Assembly (NCBI RefSeq): GCF_014635325.1
Contig: NZ_BMCT01000002.1
Location: 1 to 64,000, forward strand
Direction of reading: 5' to 3'
Source of the DNA: Azorhizobium oxalatiphilum
GTDB lineage: Bacteria > Pseudomonadota > Alphaproteobacteria > Rhizobiales > Xanthobacteraceae
DNA length: 64,000 bases
Shown: in pieces, positions 60,088-64,000 of the stretch
Layout: the number at the start of each line of letters is the position of its first letter
Numbering within the stretch: the stretch's first letter is position 1
The notes under the pieces: model-generated
The model's database searches: none
Told to the model about the DNA's origin: nothing
What the model saw: only the letters and a program-made list of their open reading frames with translations
Program-made: the position numbers and the translations under genes

Positions 60088-61314
60088 ATGAATCAAATCC
60101 TCCATGACCAGCTGCTCAATGATGCAGCAGTCCCAAGCGCGTCCTCCTCCAAGCTTCAGGCGTTGATCGCGCTGATCGCGGAAGGGTCGGCGGAGCGCGA
60201 GGCATCCCGCACGCTGCCGTTCGAGCTGATCGGGCTCATCCGGCAGGCCCGTCTCGGCGCCCTGACGATTCCCGCCGAGGCGGGTGGCGGCGGCGCGTCC
60301 TTCCGCGCGTTGTTCGAGGTGGTCATCCGCCTTGGCGCGGCGGATGCCAATGTGGCGCATATCCTGCGCAACCATTTCGTTTTCGTGGAGCGCTATGCGC
60401 GCCGGCCGCGCGATGCCCAGCAGCGCCTCTGGCAGCAGGCGGTGCTCGATGGCGCCATCGTCGGTCTTGCCAATAACGAGCCGGCGGCGCCGGTGGTGGG
60501 CGCATCGCCGCTGGACACGGTGCTGCGGCCCGATGGCGACGGCTTTCGGATCACGGGCCGCAAATTCTACAGCACGGGCACCCTGTTCTCCGATCTGGTG
60601 CTGGTGCGCGTGTCATCCGAGGATGGGCGTCCGGCATCGGCCATAATCCCGCTGGACCGGGCGGGAATTGAGCTTGTGGATGACTGGGATGGCGTGGGGC
60701 AGCGCCTGACCGGCAGCGGCACGACCCTCCTCACGGACGTGCGCGTCGAGGCGGCCGAGGTGGTCTACGACACGCCGACGCAGGGCTATGGCCTGCCTTA
60801 TTCCAGCACGCTGCCGCAGCTCTATCTCACCGCCGTCAATGCCGGCATCCTGCGCGCGGTTCTTGCGGATGCGACGGCCCTCGTGCGGCGGCGTGAACGC
60901 AGCTTCTTCTTCGCGCCCGCGCCGGTGCCGACCGATGATCCCATCCTGCAGCAGGTGATCGGCGAGATCTCCAGCGCCGCCTTCGTCGCCGAGGTCGCGG
61001 TCCTGTCCGCCGCCGAGGCGCAGGATGCGGCCGAGGCGCTGCGGCTTGCCGGCCAGCCCGACCTTGAGGCCACGCACCAGGGCGCCATACGCGCCGCCAA
61101 GGCGAAGGTGGTGGTGGATGATCTGGTCATCCGCTCAGGCTCGCAGCTGTTCGATGTGGGCGGTGCCTCGGCGGCGCTGAAGACGCATAATCTCGACCGC
61201 CACTGGCGCAATGCCCGTACGCTCTCCTCGCATAACCCGCGCCTCTACAAGGCGCGCGCCATCGGCCAGCTGGAGCTCAACGGCACGGCACTGCCGTCCA
61301 CGAGCTTCTTCTGA
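60088..61314 (+). CDS. DszC/SfnB-like flavin-dependent monooxygenase (acyl-CoA dehydrogenase fold)
   Basis: 408 residues. Seen: LGALTIPAEAGGGGASFRALFEVVIRLGAADANVAHILRNHF in pieces, RKFYSTGTLFSDLVLVRV, LPQLYLTAVNAGILRA and FDVGGASAALKTHNLDRHWRNARTLSSHNP near the C-terminus, matching DszC-like proteins. It closely parallels 48477-49700. Start ATG 60088 has GGA seven bases upstream; ATG 60082 is an alternative. It begins a rightward operon with the Dpp-type transporter. Confidence 0.84.
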   Translation: MNQILHDQLLNDAAVPSASSSKLQALIALIAEGSAEREASRTLPFELIGLIRQARLGALTIPAEAGGGGASFRALFEVVIRLGAADANVAHILRNHFVFVERYARRPRDAQQRLWQQAVLDGAIVGLANNEPAAPVVGASPLDTVLRPDGDGFRITGRKFYSTGTLFSDLVLVRVSSEDGRPASAIIPLDRAGIELVDDWDGVGQRLTGSGTTLLTDVRVEAAEVVYDTPTQGYGLPYSSTLPQLYLTAVNAGILRAVLADATALVRRRERSFFFAPAPVPTDDPILQQVIGEISSAAFVAEVAVLSAAEAQDAAEALRLAGQPDLEATHQGAIRAAKAKVVVDDLVIRSGSQLFDVGGASAALKTHNLDRHWRNARTLSSHNPRLYKARAIGQLELNGTALPSTSFF

Positions 61315-61400
61315 TCGTAGGATCACTTTCGCCCGGCAGGGCCCGTATGTCCTGCCTTTGCTCTCGGCCCGGGGCCCCAGCCCGAGGCAGGAGTTATCTT

Positions 61401-62405
61401 ATGTCCGTTTCCGGAGTTGCCCTGCCGGATGCGCGCGTCCTGCGCTATCTCGGCGTGCGCGTCCTGCAGGTGATCCCCACGATCCTCGCGATCGTGGTGC
61501 TGAACTTCTTCTTTCTCCGTCTCGCGCCAGGCGATCTGGCGGAGGTGATCGCGGGTGAGGCCGGCTCGGCCTCGCCGGAATACATGGCGATTCTGCGCCA
61601 GCAATTCGGGCTCGACCAGAGCATCTGGGTCCAGTTCACGAAGTATCTGACCGAGCTGGCGCAGCTCAATCTTGGCTATTCCTTCCGCAACTCCCTGCCG
61701 GTGCTCGACCTCATCGTCTCGCGGGCACCGAACACAGCCCTGCTGATGCTCTCCAGCCTGCTGATCGCGGTGGTCCTCGGCGTGCTGTTCGGCGCCATCA
61801 GCGCGCAATGGCGCGGGAAATGGCCGGATGGCGTCATCTCCGCCTTGTCCACGGTGGGCTTCGCCACACCGCTGTTCTGGGTCGGGCTGATGCTGATCGT
61901 GCTGTTCTCGGTGGAACTGCGCTGGCTGCCGGCCGGCGGCATGCAGGATCTGGAGCACAGCTACACCGGCTTCGCCCATATGCTGGATGTGGCCCGGCAC
62001 ATGGTGCTGCCGGTGTTCAGCCTCGCCTTCTTCTACATCGCCATCTACACGCGGCTCACCCGCTCGGCCATGCTGGAGGTGCAGGAGCTGGACTTCGTGC
62101 GCACCGCGCGGGCGAAGGGGCTGAACCCGCTGCCCGTCACCTTGCGCCATGTGCTGCGCAACGCGCTGCTGCCCATCGTCACCATGACCGGCCTTCAGCT
62201 CGGTGCGCTGCTTTCCGGTTCGGTGGTGATCGAGACCGTGTTCGCCTGGCCCGGCATGGGGCGGCTCGCTTTCGACGCCGTGTTCCAGCGCGACATCAAC
62301 CTCCTGCTGGGGGTGCTGTTCTTCTCCTCCTTCCTCGTGATCGTGTCGAACCTCGTGACCGATCTTGTCTACGCCCTCCTCGACCCGAGGATCGACATCC
62401 GATGA
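61401..62405 (+). CDS. Dipeptide/oligopeptide/nickel-type ABC permease (DppB-like)
   Basis: 334 residues, six helices, with RRLAPGDLAE-like N-terminal motif (LRLAPGDLAEVI), LRQQFGLDQSIWVQF and the EAA-loop ARAKGLNPLPVTLRHVLRNALLP. AGGAG at 61388-61392 gives a clear start. It makes the channel with the DppC-like protein. The probable binding protein is encoded at 53835-55436 on the other strand. Confidence 0.9.
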   Translation: MSVSGVALPDARVLRYLGVRVLQVIPTILAIVVLNFFFLRLAPGDLAEVIAGEAGSASPEYMAILRQQFGLDQSIWVQFTKYLTELAQLNLGYSFRNSLPVLDLIVSRAPNTALLMLSSLLIAVVLGVLFGAISAQWRGKWPDGVISALSTVGFATPLFWVGLMLIVLFSVELRWLPAGGMQDLEHSYTGFAHMLDVARHMVLPVFSLAFFYIAIYTRLTRSAMLEVQELDFVRTARAKGLNPLPVTLRHVLRNALLPIVTMTGLQLGALLSGSVVIETVFAWPGMGRLAFDAVFQRDINLLLGVLFFSSFLVIVSNLVTDLVYALLDPRIDIR

Positions 62406-63304
62406 CCTTCGAAACCCTGTCCGCCCGCTTCGCTCCCGCGCGCGCCGTCCGCCGTCCGCGCCGGGTGCGGACCTCCTCCTTCTCCTATCGTTTCTGGCGC
62501 AGCCGCACCGCGCTCATCGGCACGGCGGGCCTCCTGCTGGTGGTGCTGGGCGCCATCTTTGCCGGCCGCATCTTCGAGGCCGACCCGCTGGACATGGTGG
62601 CGCGGCCCTTCATCTGGCCCTTCACCGATGCCGCCCATCCGCTCGGCACCGATATGCTCGGCCGCGACATCCTCACGGGCCTCGTGCATGCGGGGCGCGT
62701 CTCACTGGCGGTGGGCTTTTCCGCCGCCGCGCTCGCCGTGATGCTCGGGGTCGTGTTCGGCGCCGTGTCGGGCTATTTCGGCGGCTGGGCCGATCAGATC
62801 CTGACGCGGGTGACGGAAGTCTTCCAGACCATGCCGCCGCTGGTGTTCGCGGTGGTGGTGGTCGCCATCCTCACCCCATCCGTCGGTTCCATCGTGCTCG
62901 GCATCGCGGTGACGTCCTGGCCGCAGATCGCGCGGCTGGTGCGGGCCGAGACGCTCCGCCTGCGCGATGCCGAATATGTGCAGGCGGCGCGGGTGATGGG
63001 CATGGGGCACACGCGCATCATCCTCACCCACATCCTGCCCAATGCCATCTCGCCGGTGGTGGTGGCGGGCTCGATCCTCGTGGCCTCGGCCATCCTCACC
63101 GAGGCGGCGCTGTCCTTCCTCGGTCTGGGGGATCCCAACCTCATCTCGTGGGGCAGCATGATCGGGGCCGGGCGCGAGGTGCTGCGCACCGCCTGGTACA
63201 TGACTGCGCTGCCTGGGCTCGCCATCTCCTTCACCGTCATGGCGCTGAACCTGCTCGGCAACGGGCTCAACGACGTGCTCAATCCGCGGGTGTCGCTGTC
63301 ATGA
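62402..63304 (+). CDS. Dipeptide/oligopeptide/nickel-type ABC permease (DppC-like)
   Basis: 300 residues. Seen: an N-terminal helix near 40-56, HPLGTDMLGRDILTGLVHAGRVSL, and the EAA-loop ARVMGMGHTRIILTHILPNA, then ALSFLGLGDPNLISWGSM, all DppC/OppC features. The ATG overlaps the dppB-like stop (ATGA). Confidence 0.9.
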   Translation: MTFETLSARFAPARAVRRPRRVRTSSFSYRFWRSRTALIGTAGLLLVVLGAIFAGRIFEADPLDMVARPFIWPFTDAAHPLGTDMLGRDILTGLVHAGRVSLAVGFSAAALAVMLGVVFGAVSGYFGGWADQILTRVTEVFQTMPPLVFAVVVVAILTPSVGSIVLGIAVTSWPQIARLVRAETLRLRDAEYVQAARVMGMGHTRIILTHILPNAISPVVVAGSILVASAILTEAALSFLGLGDPNLISWGSMIGAGREVLRTAWYMTALPGLAISFTVMALNLLGNGLNDVLNPRVSLS

Positions 63305-64000
63305 CCGCGCATGCGTCACCGGCGGTGCTCGATGTCGCCGATCTCACCGTGCGGTTCCGCACGCCCACAGGCCTGCTCACCGCTGTGGACCAGCTCTCCT
63401 TCAGCGTGTCCGCCGGCGAGACGCTGGCCATCGTCGGCGAGAGCGGCTGCGGAAAGTCCGTGACCGCCATGGCGCTGCTGCGCCTCCTGCGCTCGCCCCC
63501 GGCCGAGATCGGCGGACGTCATGTCCTGTTCGAGGGGCAGGACCTGCTGCGGCTGCGGGAACGCGCGCTGCGCAACATCCGCGGCAACCGCATCGCCATG
63601 ATCTTCCAGGATCCGCTCTCGGCGCTGAACCCGGTGCTGACTGTGGGCGACCAGATCATCGAGACGCTCAAGCGGCACACCGGCCTGCGCGGCGCGGCAG
63701 CGCATCGGCGGGCGGTCGAACTGCTGGACCTCGTGCGCATTCCCGAGCCCGCGCGGAGGGCGAGTGACTATCCGCACCGCTTCTCCGGCGGCATGCGCCA
63801 GCGCGCCATGATCGCCATCGCGCTCGCCGCCAGTCCGGCGGTGCTGATCGCGGACGAGCCCACCACCGCGCTCGACGTGACCGTGCAGGCGCAGATTCTG
63901 AAGCTGCTGAATTCGCTCCAGCGCGAGCTGGGCATGGCGCTGATCCTCATCAGCCATGACCTCGGCGTGGTGGCGGAGACGGCGGACCGCGTGCTGGTGA
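63301..64000 (+). CDS. Dipeptide/oligopeptide/nickel-type ABC ATPase (DppD-like), cut by the window edge
   Basis: The first 233 residues are visible. Seen: Walker [38 protein letters not shown], signature [15 protein letters not shown], Walker [20 protein letters not shown] and [16 protein letters not shown], all typical of DppD/OppD. ATG overlaps the dppC-like stop (ATGA). The stop codon and any DppF-like partner, or a DppD-DppF fusion, lie beyond the right edge. Confidence 0.93.
   Translation, partial: MTAHASPAVLDVADLTVRFRTPTGLLTAVDQLSFSVSAGETLAIVGESGCGKSVTAMALLRLLRSPPAEIGGRHVLFEGQDLLRLRERALRNIRGNRIAMIFQDPLSALNPVLTVGDQIIETLKRHTGLRGAAAHRRAVELLDLVRIPEPARRASDYPHRFSGGMRQRAMIAIALAASPAVLIADEPTTALDVTVQAQILKLLNSLQRELGMALILISHDLGVVAETADRVLV

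Overview
The window is one block of high-GC DNA with tightly packed operons, many 4-base ATGA or GTGA overlaps, TTG and GTG starts, and ABC transporter and flavin monooxygenase families typical of soil Alphaproteobacteria. Two copies of a mosaic intergenic repeat that ends in a hairpin resemble the RIME-type repeats of Rhizobiales. An Azorhizobium/Xanthobacter-like member of the Hyphomicrobiales fits best; this is inference from composition and gene families. No tRNA, rRNA, CRISPR array, insertion sequence or phage gene was seen.

Left part (1-12889). A livG-type ATPase is cut by the left edge. A MocR-type regulator (470-1882) is divergent from an operon for class II (degradative) HMG-CoA reductase, a small membrane protein, a TctA-like permease, HMG-CoA lyase, a class III CoA-transferase, an enoyl-CoA hydratase and a periplasmic binding protein (2086-9623). 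This reads as a mevalonate/HMG-CoA catabolic operon with its own uptake genes: mevalonate to HMG-CoA to acetoacetate plus acetyl-CoA. A convergent terminator separates it from a CMD-CMD-cupin protein, a short-chain dehydrogenase and an aldo/keto reductase.

Middle part (12903-29814). Two tandem iron/siderophore clusters lie in the same orientation with the same order: FecI-type sigma factor, FecR-type anti-sigma factor, TonB-dependent transducer-receptor, FhuD-like binding protein, fused FhuB permease. The first ends with a cyclic-peptide/siderophore-type ABC exporter, the second with the FhuF ferric-siderophore reductase. No FhuC ATPase gene is visible in either. A repeat element sits exactly between fecI and fecR of the first cluster.

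Right part (30027-64000). This is a large organosulfur-scavenging island: two four-domain rhodaneses, four LLM flavin monooxygenases (one SfnG-like, three NtaA/DszA-like), three DszC/acyl-CoA-dehydrogenase-like proteins, three SsuABC-type transporters, one LivKGFHM transporter, one Dpp-type transporter whose binding protein lies on the opposite strand, two AhpD-like CMD proteins, an aldo/keto reductase and an atypical SDR. The likely scheme is import of sulfonates, sulfones and other organosulfur compounds, oxygenolytic C-S cleavage by the flavin enzymes, and sulfane/sulfite handling by the rhodaneses. AT-rich promoters in the island share TGTCnAT-type motifs, including an identical 13-mer in two of them. 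No flavin reductase gene is present, so reduced flavin must come from elsewhere.
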